Part shown: positions 34,086-43,900 of the stretch, piece after piece
Position numbering within the stretch: position 1 is the stretch's first letter
How the letters are laid out: each line of letters begins with the position of its first letter
Origin: an uncultured Bacteroidales bacterium
GTDB taxonomy: Bacteria; Bacteroidota; Bacteroidia; Bacteroidales; Paludibacteraceae
Direction: 5' to 3'
Assembly: GCA_902774185.1 (NCBI GenBank)
Contig: CACYHE010000018.1
Span: forward strand, 1-64,000
Length of the DNA: 64,000 bases
Notes under the pieces: generated by a model
The model's input: only the letters and a program-made list of their open reading frames with translations
Told to the model about the DNA's origin: nothing
Databases searched by the model: none
Program-made: the position numbers and the translations under genes

Positions 34086-34246
34086 CACCAATCTTATCCG
34101 CAAAAAAAATCAAGATATATTATATGGCTAAAAATGGCTAAATTTCCTATATATAGATGGATCAACTGCCTCCTCACACCATCTAACTCGTCTCGTTTAT
34201 CTATCGACTATCCATCGTTGAGTCTCCAGCACTTCTCCAGCTTATT

Positions 34247-34294
34247 CCAATGGGTGCTCAATGGATGCTGAAAGGGTGCCCAATGGATGCTCAT
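34247..34294. repeat. Two 23-24-bp units built on CCAATGGATGCT
   Basis: Each unit has the form (CC)AATGG-GTGCTC-AATGGATGCT or a close variant; the second is at 34270-34294. The unit is internally repetitive (GGGTGC and GGATGC alternate). No coding role was found; the longest frame on the opposite strand is 28 codons. Confidence 0.55.
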
Positions 34295-34828
34295 CGCTTG
34301 CTTCTTCCATTGTCACCCTTCTCTAATTCCTATATTCTCTTAAGAAATTTTTACTTTTGGTGAACCTTCCAAAATCTGCTGCAAAGTTACTAAAAATATT
34401 TGATATATGCAAATTTTTATGCGTTTTTTTTACTAATTTGCACTTATTAGTGTTGCGTTAATTTTGGTCAACATATTTATATCTTATTGATATATAATTG
34501 TTTATGCGGATGATTTAATTTTTCGATTTGAAAGAAAAAGTATTTTTGGTATTTTTGTGATGATTGGTTTTATCTCGGAGAGATGAGGATTATTCGGGTA
34601 AAATGGTCTTAAATTTATTTATGAGAGCATTTTAGCGGAATAATACTCATGGTACGCAGTATTAAAAACAATCATCAATTTTTTTCTGTATTTTTCTAAT
34701 AATTTTATCGCATCAGTATATTACGCAAATATTTATTACAAATTTTGTGCAAATTAGTACAAAAGAAAGGTAATAAAAGAAAAATTTGTTTTGGGTGTTT
34801 TTGGATGAACTAATAAATCCTTCACTTT

Positions 34829-35830
34829 TTACTCCCGAAAACGCTTCTCCAATTCCTTCATCCTCGCAACTAATTGTTCAAAAGGTAACTTCTCTCCGTA
34901 GATCATAGTTCCGCTCATTCGCTGATAATCATCCTTCCATTCACGCATCCACCGTTCCGGCGGCGTAAGGCACAACTCTGCGCGCATGTGTTCATTATAA
35001 TCTACTCCAGCCATTGCAGTAAAAGCCATCCGATGCTGACGGATATGCTCCCATAATGCATCATCTTTCACAGCCTCTATAGCAAACGGCTTATCCATCA
35101 TTCGCTCTATGTCATACAAGTGCCGACTCCTGCGATTGGCAGACAATGATTTGCGCTCGATAGAGAACAACTCATGTAGCAGAAATACCTTCTCCAAGAA
35201 TGTCTTTTGCGGAGCAGCAACGCTGATTGCTACATTTTTGTAATCCTCAACCGGCAGTATTTCCGATACCATACTGCGGCATACAATCTCCTCCGTAGGC
35301 TCAATCAACGAACGAGCACCCACTTCCAATTTTACAATCGGCTGCACGTACGATATCGAACTCTCTTCGTATAAACTGCGGTAATACAGACTGATCACGC
35401 GCGGTTCGGGATACGTACCATCACCCTCGCCGTCCGGCTGTACTTCCAACCGGCACTCGCCCGATAAACCTGCATCATCCAACGCCTGCTGCAACAACCC
35501 GGCTAACTCTTGTGCTACAAACAACGACGAACGCTTGCGCAAACTCTTGATTTGCTTCTTCGTTGGCAGATCCGTCACTCCGAAATAAGCAGGATTGATA
35601 GCTAAGTCAATATCTTCCGAAAAACGCTCTATCAGGTTCCATCCCTTGCTCAAACTCGTTCCGCCCTTGAATACCAACTGATCCGCTATCTCCAGATCAA
35701 ACACGATGTTCAATACTTGAGTCACCCACCAATCTTTCTCTATAATCGGCTCGGGCAAACCCTTTTTCTGAGCGGTCAGCAAAAAAGCTTGACGACGTTG
35801 CTCGTCTGTGTATTTCAAAAATGCTACCAT
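34829..35830 (-). CDS. AbiEii/AbiGii-family nucleotidyltransferase toxin
   Basis: This encodes 333 residues, cytoplasmic. The nucleotidyltransferase core is visible: KGGTSLSKGW (55-64, the G-G-T-S/L motif) and SEDIDL (71-76, the D-x-D metal-binding pair). This is the AbiEii family of type IV toxin-antitoxin systems, which slow growth by modifying a cell target and can abort phage infection. The start ATG at 35830 is 3 bp after the stop of the DUF6088 gene, so antitoxin and toxin are one operon in the usual order. It looks full length and intact. The exact target is not predictable from sequence. Confidence 0.85.
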   Translation of the reverse strand: MVAFLKYTDEQRRQAFLLTAQKKGLPEPIIEKDWWVTQVLNIVFDLEIADQLVFKGGTSLSKGWNLIERFSEDIDLAINPAYFGVTDLPTKKQIKSLRKRSSLFVAQELAGLLQQALDDAGLSGECRLEVQPDGEGDGTYPEPRVISLYYRSLYEESSISYVQPIVKLEVGARSLIEPTEEIVCRSMVSEILPVEDYKNVAISVAAPQKTFLEKVFLLHELFSIERKSLSANRRSRHLYDIERMMDKPFAIEAVKDDALWEHIRQHRMAFTAMAGVDYNEHMRAELCLTPPERWMREWKDDYQRMSGTMIYGEKLPFEQLVARMKELEKRFRE

Positions 35831-35833
35831 AAT

Positions 35834-36445
35834 TTACCTGTTATCTATTGCCTCCATCACGATTGTTTGTATCCAATCCGGCATCAGTGCCAAATCGTGC
35901 TGAATGCTGTGCCTGTCCTCTTTCTGCAACAGTCCTATGACGTTCGCCTTCTGCTCTTCCGTCAGATGCTCCCGTCCAATCTCCTTCAGCGCAAAGGTTA
36001 CCAGCATCGCTGTCCGGTTCTGAAAGGCTATATTCCGCAAGGCTGTATGCACAAACTGCATCGTGTGACCGTCTGCCAACTCTATACTCCTTGTCCGACC
36101 GCTCGTCAGATATACGAACCGCATCGGTAGCTGTTCCGATAGCCCTAACCGGTTCAACGCATGAACACCCGTTGGGACGATCTTCGCCCGCTCTTTCTTC
36201 GCTATCGCATTGGCTATATCATCATACGAGGGTGGAAAATAACCCGAACCCCAAACTTTGTCTTTCTTCGGGTAGCAATATATCCCACGAGCAACCCGAA
36301 CAACGTGACCTTGTTTCTCTAATTGCTCTAATGCTTTTTGCACCCGTTTGGGATTCGAATAGTGTGCATAATCGTCCTTTGTGAACACTACACCCCTGCC
36401 GCGTTTTTTTAAGCTCGTTAATATAGAATTATCAATACTTTCCAT
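35834..36445 (-). CDS. DUF6088 antitoxin (AbiEi-like) of the type IV toxin-antitoxin pair
   Basis: This encodes 203 residues from ATG 36445; a TTG 15 bp upstream is in frame but less likely. The N-terminal 70 residues form a winged helix (GRGVVFTKDDYAHY, VQKALEQLEKQGHVVRVARGIYCYP), and the family pattern GYFPPSYDDIANAIAKKERAKIVPTGVHALNRLGLS follows in pieces. This is the DUF6088 type, which commonly precedes AbiEii. AbiEi-like proteins repress their own promoter through the winged helix and neutralise the toxin. The toxin follows 3 bp downstream. A promoter with exact Bacteroidetes spacing lies just upstream. Confidence 0.85.
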   Translation of the reverse strand: MESIDNSILTSLKKRGRGVVFTKDDYAHYSNPKRVQKALEQLEKQGHVVRVARGIYCYPKKDKVWGSGYFPPSYDDIANAIAKKERAKIVPTGVHALNRLGLSEQLPMRFVYLTSGRTRSIELADGHTMQFVHTALRNIAFQNRTAMLVTFALKEIGREHLTEEQKANVIGLLQKEDRHSIQHDLALMPDWIQTIVMEAIDNR

Positions 36446-36502
36446 GCTCTTTTTTACCAATATTTTTTCGCTAATTTGTATCTATATTTGCGAAAAACGC
36501 TG

Positions 36503-36533
36503 CAAAGGTAGTAAAATTTTTCTTATTTACCAA
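36503..36533 (-). promoter_or_regulatory. Promoter of the toxin-antitoxin operon
   Basis: TTG (complement of 36531-36533), 20 bp, TACCTTTG (complement of 36503-36510). It lies about 58 bp before the antitoxin ATG. Confidence 0.75.
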
Positions 36534-36580
36534 ATAAAATAAGTGAATTTTTCTATTTTTCCCAAATTATGGAAATTATT

Positions 36581-39013
36581 TTACGGAAAAATTATCTTTT
36601 GCGTCTCCGTTCCAATGACCTGTATATAGATTCCTGATTCCGGGTGGGCAACCAGACGACCAAGGAGGTCATAACGCTTTGTGCCGGAATCAGTTGAGCG
36701 CTCAACGTGCTCTATCGCCGTGTCTTGCGTTTCCCCTTCTTCGATCAGGATATCATCGATCATTGCCGAGAAAGAGCCCGCTTCGCTGGTATTGAGATAG
36801 ATAGAGATAGCGTCGATGTAATCACCCACAAAGGTTTGCGGAATATCTGCCACTATCCGGGAGAACGAGCCATCCACGGCCTCGAAGTGGCTTACGATAG
36901 TTTGCCCCGAACGCAGGGAGATCATGATCTGCACCTTCTCTCCGACACCACTCGCAGCGCGGTATGCTGTCAGACGCATCGGTTTGGTTACCTCGATATT
37001 CGTCTTCGCGAACCGATACTGCCAGACCGCATTCGCGGAAGCCGTTCCGCTTACCGAGACGGCATAATCGCCTGTACGGGCACCCGACTTGACAATCTCG
37101 CATTTCGCATTGCTCACATTACTGCTGCTAATCAGCTGCGGCTGATAGAAGCACGGATCAATCGGGAAGGTACCCGTGTTCTGCGCCACGTTATTCACGT
37201 AGTTATAAGGCGTCGTGCGGCTCTCAAAACTATTCCGGTAATAAACAGGACCGAGACTGTACGGCGTAGCGAAAGCGGTGTCTTTGGTTCCTTTCAGCAT
37301 CTGCGCAGCATCACCGGCGAGACGCAGATAGAAATCTGCTGAGAGCCAGCGGCCGTCTGCCGAAGTGGTCAGGAAATACGCATCGGTCGGCAGCATGCTA
37401 TAGTCCGTAGCCGCCGATAGCAGCGCGGTACCTTCATCATATTCGTCAAACATGGAGAAATACATGTTACTGCATCCCGTCTGACGGATATTCTTCGCCT
37501 GTGCCCAAAGGAAAAGACCTGCCTGACGCGGCGCTTGATTCGGCACACCGGTATTCCATGTTGCCCATCCGAAACCAGGGAAGACAGTCGGCATATAATC
37601 GATGTTCAACGCATCGCAATAACTTTTGTCCTGGCGCTGGAGATTGAAGAAATACTGCGCTTCCTGGATATTACTGAATCGACCTACAAGCCAAGGCGAG
37701 AGCATGTTATAATGTTTGTACACCTCCTCAAAACTCTCTTGGTTAGCCGGATTCGGTTGCGTCGGTCCCTTGGCATCATTGCGGTTCTCCCGCCAATAAG
37801 TCGGTACACCGCCGATCACATAGCATCCGCGACTCTTGAGCCATTCGATCAACTCAATCGTCTCTTGCGCAGTACCCGGATGGTTGTCCGTGAATCCTGT
37901 TCCCCATACTTGCACCACCGGTTTGCCGTTAACGGTCGCATAAGCAGGTGATTGCGTGAGCGCGTAGTTCTGCTCGATGTTATAAACCCAGTCAAAGCGG
38001 ATCAAGTCTGCCCATGTGGACTCCAAACCGTTGGACGTGATATCATAGCAGATGTAGAAGAGTCGTTCGTTATGCTCCGCTTGCGTGCGAATCGAGGAAA
38101 GCGTCGCTGCAGGGTTATTGGCAATCGTACGCATCTCGCCGCCTAAGAACCGCTGAACCGCCACACCGTCGATGCCGTGTTGCTTCATCAGCGCAAAATG
38201 CTTGGCAATAACTGAAGGCGAAGCGCCGTTGTACAGTCTTGCCTCTTCACCGTTACCGAGGTCGGCAAAGCCCGTTTGCGCGAGGTCGGCATCCTCATAG
38301 AAAGAGATATCCGGATAGATCTCGAAGGTATGGTTGTTCGGTCTGGGCCAACGCGTCCCGTCTCCGGCAATCGCATCGTTGCCCCAATGGTGCCAGAAAT
38401 CATAGCGTCCTGCAACCCTGAACCATGCCTGATAACCGGCAACCGACTTACCTATAAATTCGGAATACGCGCTCCCGCCTGCGTGCGGGCATACTGGTTC
38501 CGTCATCGGGTCGAGCGTGCCGTTATATACCTCCACGCGGGCGATATAGTTGCCGTCATTGAAACGGATGTCGCCGTGGTTCTGCGAGTTGCGCAGCGAG
38601 GCGTCCGTGACCGCCATCGTTACCGTGATCCACTGCTCCGAACCGCTTTTACCCACCACACAAGACTCATAGTTGCGGTTGTTGGTCGCATTATACTGCA
38701 TCCGCAATTCACCCGTACCACGGTCCAGATACGTCACCTTGAAGATCAGCGTATTCATCGTAGAGGGCACCGCTGTCTTGTCAATGCGGAAATACAGGAA
38801 CTTGGAAGACGGAACATATACGCACTCCCGTCCTGCTTCCGTCTGTATAACCGTGTACGGTTCATCGTTCGGATCACCGTTTCCGCTCCGGGTCATGTTG
38901 AGCGATTCGGAGGGCGTGTAATATGCAAGAGGGGTTGCCGGTACCGCACCGTGTATGCTGCACAATGCATAGTTAGTAAGAATAAGAACGAATAAAAAGC
39001 GAAGATGTCTCAT
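36581..39013 (-). CDS. GH71/GH99-like secreted hydrolase with T9SS-type tail
   Basis: This encodes 810 residues. A signal peptide (about 1-22) is followed by a beta-sandwich (about 30-170), then a (beta/alpha)8 region like the GH71/GH99-like family: GYQAWFRV (193-200), GIDGVAVQRF (280-289), FYICYDITS (319-327), PVVQVWG (365-371), and MFDEYDEGTA (521-530), which has the acidic residues expected near the active site. Another beta-sandwich follows (about 640-770), and the end is a type IX-like sorting tail (YDLLGRLV, GIYIQV). GH71 enzymes cut alpha-1,3-glucan and GH99 enzymes cut alpha-mannan; this sequence does not decide between them. Its promoter is in the duplicated divergent block shared with the fructan regulator, but its substrate may well be the alpha-glucan handled further left. 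Confidence 0.65.
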   Translation of the reverse strand: MRHLRFLFVLILTNYALCSIHGAVPATPLAYYTPSESLNMTRSGNGDPNDEPYTVIQTEAGRECVYVPSSKFLYFRIDKTAVPSTMNTLIFKVTYLDRGTGELRMQYNATNNRNYESCVVGKSGSEQWITVTMAVTDASLRNSQNHGDIRFNDGNYIARVEVYNGTLDPMTEPVCPHAGGSAYSEFIGKSVAGYQAWFRVAGRYDFWHHWGNDAIAGDGTRWPRPNNHTFEIYPDISFYEDADLAQTGFADLGNGEEARLYNGASPSVIAKHFALMKQHGIDGVAVQRFLGGEMRTIANNPAATLSSIRTQAEHNERLFYICYDITSNGLESTWADLIRFDWVYNIEQNYALTQSPAYATVNGKPVVQVWGTGFTDNHPGTAQETIELIEWLKSRGCYVIGGVPTYWRENRNDAKGPTQPNPANQESFEEVYKHYNMLSPWLVGRFSNIQEAQYFFNLQRQDKSYCDALNIDYMPTVFPGFGWATWNTGVPNQAPRQAGLFLWAQAKNIRQTGCSNMYFSMFDEYDEGTALLSAATDYSMLPTDAYFLTTSADGRWLSADFYLRLAGDAAQMLKGTKDTAFATPYSLGPVYYRNSFESRTTPYNYVNNVAQNTGTFPIDPCFYQPQLISSSNVSNAKCEIVKSGARTGDYAVSVSGTASANAVWQYRFAKTNIEVTKPMRLTAYRAASGVGEKVQIMISLRSGQTIVSHFEAVDGSFSRIVADIPQTFVGDYIDAISIYLNTSEAGSFSAMIDDILIEEGETQDTAIEHVERSTDSGTKRYDLLGRLVAHPESGIYIQVIGTETQKIIFP

Positions 39014-39034
39014 GGTAGGTGTTATGTTTTAAAA

Positions 39035-39227
39035 TTCGGCTGCAAAGGTACGAATATTTTCCGAAATATGCAAATAGTTATTACAAATTTTATACTAATT
39101 TGCACTAAATTGCGGTTATTTCATCATATACTTTGAGTTGTGCTTTTTTGTTCTTAAAAAAAACCAAAATGTGGAAAAATAAAAATTTTTCTTGCATATA
39201 TCAAAAAAAAGCAGTACCTTTGCAGCG
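39035..39227. promoter_or_regulatory. Divergent promoter block, copy 2 of a duplicated segment
   Basis: Minus promoter for the GH71/99-like gene: TTG (complement of 39071-39073), 20 bp, TACCTTTG (complement of 39043-39050). Plus promoter for the regulator: TTG 39192-39194, 20 bp, TACCTTTG 39215-39222. The first 99 bp are identical to 3971-4069. Confidence 0.8.
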
Positions 39228-39244
39228 TAAAAAAATGTTGCACC

Positions 39245-40753
39245 ATGAGAAACATAATTAGCACTATCTGTATTTTAGCGGTATTGTTGACCGGTTGTAG
39301 TACCCGTCAACCGCAGTATCGTATCGGTGTGAGTCAGTGTCTGGATGATGCGTGGCGGCAGAAGATGAACTACGAGATGGAGCGGGAGTTGTTGCTTCAT
39401 CCGGATATGACGCTCTCGCGCCGTATAGCTTACGGCAGCAATGCGTTGCAGTGTGCCCAGATTGACAGTTTCATCCGTGAGCGTGTTGATCTGCTGATAG
39501 TCAGCCCCAATGAGGCGGAGCAGGTACAACCCGCTGTGACGAGGGCTTATCGGGCTGGCATCCCGGTGATTGTTGCCGACCGCCGTGTTCCAGGAGATGA
39601 ATGGACCGCTTTCATCGGCGGCGACAACTACAAAGTCGGCCGACTGATGGCGCAATGGGTGATGGAAAAATGGAAAACAGCCCAACAAACCGCGCAGCGC
39701 TCAAACTCCCCCAAACGAGGCACTGCTTCCAGACCTTTCGTTGTCCTGGAGGTGGCCGGATTGCCGGGCTCAACGCCTGCCACATTGCGCCACAAAGGCA
39801 TGATGGAAGGTCTCGAGGAGGCAATGGGTGATAGTCTAGAGGCTAAAGTAGAGGTGCAAAGCGTGATGGGACGTTGGTACAAGGAGAATGCCTATGAGGC
39901 TGTCTCGGCTTACTTAGAGACTCATCCTCTGCCGGATGTTATCGTGGCGCATAACGACCTTATGGCTATCGGGGCTGCCGAGGCAGCGGGGGGTGTTCCT
40001 ATCATGGGCGTGGACGGCATTCATCCGGGTTTACAAGCTATCGTGGATGGCAAGATCGAATGTTCCGCTACGTACTCTTCCCGCGGCGATATGATAATTG
40101 ATGCGGCCGCGCGCATACTACATAAGGAATCGTACGTGCGCGATACGGTCTTGGAGACGGCGCTCGTAGATATCACAGCAGCGAAACCTATGCTCAAGCA
40201 GGACGAAGCTATCACGCGTGATCTGGAGACCCTGCATATCGTCCAAACCCAATCCGAAAGCAAATGGAAACAATTACAGTTCGATAGATTCATGCTTATT
40301 CTGTCTGTGGTATTTTTCTTAACTTTGTTCATCATTACCTTAGGCTATGTCTTCATTAAGCAGCGCAGGATGCAGACGGAGATCAAGCATGATATTATCC
40401 CACAGCTGGAGAATATGCAGGAGGCTATCCAGCTTAGTAAGAGGGATGAGGCCTTTGCTGAGAGGCTGCGACAAGTTGTGGACGACTATCTGACGGACCC
40501 GAATCTGAATGTAGAGTTCTTAGGCGGTAAGTTACAACTAAGCCGCACGCAACTCTTTCGTCGTGTGAAAGCGGTAGCAGGGAAAGGGCCGTTGGATTAT
40601 ATCCGTGAACGGAGATTGTTACGCGCGGACGAATTGCTCCGCACGACCGATATGACTATCCAGCAAGTAGCCTTAGAACTATGCTTCTCCAGCCCGGGCT
40701 ATTTCACCAAATGTTATAAGGAATACTTCGGACATCTGCCCAGTGCGCGCTAA
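39245..40753 (+). CDS. Membrane-anchored sensor-AraC regulator (periplasmic-binding domain + TM + AraC), copy 1
   Basis: This encodes 502 residues. The N-terminal signal has a lipobox (LLTGC, Cys18). Residues 25-320 form a LacI/ribose-binding-protein-like sugar-binding domain (YRIGVSQCLDDAWRQ, VDLLIVSPNE, IPVIVADRRV, FIGGDN, VIVAHNDLMAIGA, IMGVDG). One membrane helix spans 349-371, then a short coiled linker, then an AraC DNA-binding domain (about 408-502: LQLSRTQLFRRVKAVAGKGPLDYIRE, FSSPGYFTKCYKEYFG). Histidine-kinase and receiver domains are absent, unlike the hybrid two-component regulator BT1754 of the Bacteroides fructan locus, whose periplasmic domain of the same kind binds fructose. 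It should pass the sugar signal straight to DNA. It is upstream of the fructan operon, which it probably activates. Confidence 0.85.
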   Translation: MRNIISTICILAVLLTGCSTRQPQYRIGVSQCLDDAWRQKMNYEMERELLLHPDMTLSRRIAYGSNALQCAQIDSFIRERVDLLIVSPNEAEQVQPAVTRAYRAGIPVIVADRRVPGDEWTAFIGGDNYKVGRLMAQWVMEKWKTAQQTAQRSNSPKRGTASRPFVVLEVAGLPGSTPATLRHKGMMEGLEEAMGDSLEAKVEVQSVMGRWYKENAYEAVSAYLETHPLPDVIVAHNDLMAIGAAEAAGGVPIMGVDGIHPGLQAIVDGKIECSATYSSRGDMIIDAAARILHKESYVRDTVLETALVDITAAKPMLKQDEAITRDLETLHIVQTQSESKWKQLQFDRFMLILSVVFFLTLFIITLGYVFIKQRRMQTEIKHDIIPQLENMQEAIQLSKRDEAFAERLRQVVDDYLTDPNLNVEFLGGKLQLSRTQLFRRVKAVAGKGPLDYIRERRLLRADELLRTTDMTIQQVALELCFSSPGYFTKCYKEYFGHLPSAR

Positions 40754-40780
40754 AATGAAACATTTTTAGGTAGCAATTTT

Positions 40781-40874
40781 GTTGCAAAATATGTACCGTT
40801 TGTTGCATTGAAACATTCGTGCCATCTTTTGCAACATGTTTTTTTGTGTGTATGCGTTAATAGCAGTACTTTTG
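40781..40874 (+). promoter_or_regulatory. Operator A and promoter of the fructan susC operon
   Basis: GTTGCAAAATATG (40781-40793) and CATCTTTTGCAAC (40823-40835) make an inverted repeat with one mismatch. An inner TTGTTGCATTGAAACATT lies between. TTG 40844-40846, 20 bp, TACTTTTG 40867-40874 follow. The right arm ends about 8 bp before the TTG. The same layout precedes 58981 and 60643. Confidence 0.75.
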
Positions 40875-40911
40875 CACCGCAAACGCAATTTGATGTTATT
40901 TTATGCATATC

Positions 40912-43900
40912 ATGAAACAAAAAAAACTTCTGTTATCAGTATTGTTGATGCTGTTTTCGGGAGGCATGTATCTTCATGCCCAGATGCAAGTATCAGGAGT
41001 TGTAGTGGAGGAGTCAACAGATGAGCCGATCATCGGTGCTTCCGTTTTGGAAGTAGGTACGGAGAATGGTACGATCACCGATTTTGACGGTAAATTCAGC
41101 CTGGAGGTCTCCTCGGGAGCAAACCTCTCTATTTCTTATGTGGGTTACAAAACTCAAACAGTTCCCGCTTCTACGGTGATGCGTATAGTGCTCAAGGAAG
41201 ATGCCGAGGTGCTGGAGGAAGTGGTGGTTACAGGTTATACCACCCAGCGTAAGGCGGATCTGACCGGTGCCGTAGCGGTATTGGACATGTCCAAAGTGAC
41301 GGCGGAGACGAATGCCAATATGGTGGTGTCGTTGCAGGGTCGTCTGCCGGGTGTACAGATCGTGACGGATGCAGCACCGGGTTCGGGTGGAGCCAGTATC
41401 CGTATCCGTGGTATGGGTACGATGAACTCGTGTGAACCGTTGTATATCATTGACGGAGTGCCTTCACAAGAGAACCTGAACTCTTTGAATCCGGCGGATA
41501 TCGAGTCTATCCAAGTGCTGAAGGATGCCGCATCCGCTTCTATCTACGGTTCGCGTGCCGCCAACGGTGTGGTGATCATCACGACCAAGAATGCCAAGGG
41601 CGAGAAGGTGAATGTCAATGTAGGTTATTCGGCGACTGCCAATACGATCGCACGTACCTATAAGATGCTGGATGCCCAGCAGTGGGGTGAGGCGTACTGG
41701 ACGGCGTACCAGAATGCCGGTATGATTCCTTCGCATCCGTTCTACTCCGAGTATAACGGTACGGTCAGCCTGATCCCGTATCTGGACGAAGAAGGCAAAG
41801 TGGCTGCCGGCAATACGAACTGGCAGAACGAAGTCTATCGTACGGCTTGGACGCATAATGTGAATGCCGATGTGTCGTTGAATACCAAATCGGGTGGCGT
41901 ACTCTTCTCGGCGAACTATATGAACCAGCAGGGTATGATCAAGGAGACGTATTACGAGCGTTTCTCGGCGCGTCTGAACTCCCATTTCGATATCGGCAAA
42001 TGGGTGAAAGTGGGCGAGAACCTGATGGTTGCCAAATGGAAGGGTAACGGCGTCGGTACCAATTCGGACGGCGGTATTCCTTTTACCGCTATGCGTCAGC
42101 ACCCGGCGATTCCTGTGACGGATGCTGATGGTAAATACACCAGTCCGTTGATCCTTGCCAATTCGGATATTGCCAATCCGGTGCATGTGTTGGCGAATGC
42201 GAAAGACAACAGTTCGGACTCCTGGCGTATCTTCGGTAATGCCTATGTGCAGGTCAATCCATGGGTGAAGGGGCTGAATCTGAAGAGCAACATCGGTATT
42301 GAGCATATCCAGTATCTGAACGATAACCTGAACCGTCGTCTGAACGCCTCCGATATCGCATCGGTGGGCCGTGATTACGGTACGGGTGACACGTGGACGT
42401 GGACCAATACGGCGAATTATAATAATGTATTCAAAGATAAGCATCACGTAGGCGCTTTGTTCGGTACGGAAGCAATCGGTTACACCTATCAGTCGATCGG
42501 TGCATCCCGTCAGTCGTATATTTTCGAGACGGATCACTTCATGACCCTTGATGCCGGTGACCGCACGACAGCAACCAACGGCGGTGCCAAGCAGACCTGG
42601 GCGTTGTTCTCTATCTTCGCCAAGGCGGATTATAACTACGCGGATCGCTATCTGATCAGTGCTACTATCCGTCGGGATGCGACATCGCGTCTGGCGAAAG
42701 AGAATAATGCCGGTATCTTCCCTTCTGTATCGGCTGCATGGCGTTTGACAGCGGAGCCTTTCTTCCCGCAGCAACAGTGGTTGACGGACGCCAAGGTGCG
42801 TGTGAGCTGGGGAGAGAACGGTAATGCCGCTATCAGTAATAACTATGCTACCTATAGTACATACGCGTACGTGGGTAATGCCTATTATGATTTAAGTGGT
42901 AAGAACGAGACGCCGGTGTCGGGTATCGCTTTGGCTTCGACGGGTAACAAGAACCTGCGTTGGGAGACCACTACGCAAACCAATGTGGGTTTGGATTTGG
43001 GATTCTTCAATAACTCCTTAACCGTCAATTTCGACTGGTATCTGAAGACGACGAAGGACATGATCACCGCTCCGCCTGTACTCTCGACTGCCGGTGAAGG
43101 TGCGTCATATCTGGCGAACACCGGTGACATGCGCAATACGGGTTTTGAGTTGAATGTCGATTATCACAGTCCGGACTACAACGGTTTCTCTTGGGACGGT
43201 AACTTCAATTTGGGTCACTATAAGAACAAAGTGGTTAAGTTGAACGACTTCGTCAGTTCGATCGGCGGTGATGTACGTCTGATGAAAGATCAGCCGATGG
43301 GTGTGTACTACGGCTATGTGGCAGACGGTCTTTTCCGCACGATGGAAGAGGTGGCTAACCATGCCGATCAAGCGGGTAAAGGCCTCGGACGTATCCGTTA
43401 TCGTGATATAGACGGAAACGGCTATATCGACGAGAAAGACCAGTGCGTGATCGGTAACCCGAACCCCAATGTGACGATGGGTCTGAATCTGGACTTCCGG
43501 TACAAAGGACTGACCCTCTCCATGTTCTTCTATTCGGAGCTTGGGTTTGACATCATCAACTCTACCAAACGCCAGTTGCATTTCATGAGTTACGGCGACC
43601 GCAGTTCGAACCGCAGTGTCGATGTGCTGAATGCATGGTCTTTGGCGAATCCGGATGCGACCATTCCTGCCATCAGTGCAACGGATGTGAATAATGAGGT
43701 ACGTATGTCCACCTATTATGTGGAGGACGGAAGTTTCATGAAGATGAAATACCTCAAGTTGTCGTACGACATGCCTGACAAAGTGTTGAAGGCAATGCAT
43801 GCGAAGGGTTTCAGTGTGTATGGGCAAGTGGAGAACGTGTTCACCATCACCCGTTATACGGGCTTGGATCCGGAGTTGCCGTTAGGTACCTACGGCGCCC

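Larger units (their letters stand above)
33732..34828. other. Long AT-rich intergenic region
   Basis: I found no convincing gene. It holds the leader, MITE-like element and promoter of the giant operon, then a less AT-rich stretch (34160-34330) with the tandem repeat at 34247-34294. After that comes very AT-rich sequence with TGCAAATTAGT-type words at 34430-34450 and 34728-34762, like those near 1540 and 4025. Confidence 0.6.

Noticed and set aside
39245..40753. Hybrid two-component system (HTCS)
   Set aside because: No histidine-kinase H-box, ATP-binding motifs or receiver Asp is present; the linker between membrane helix and AraC domain is only about 35 residues.
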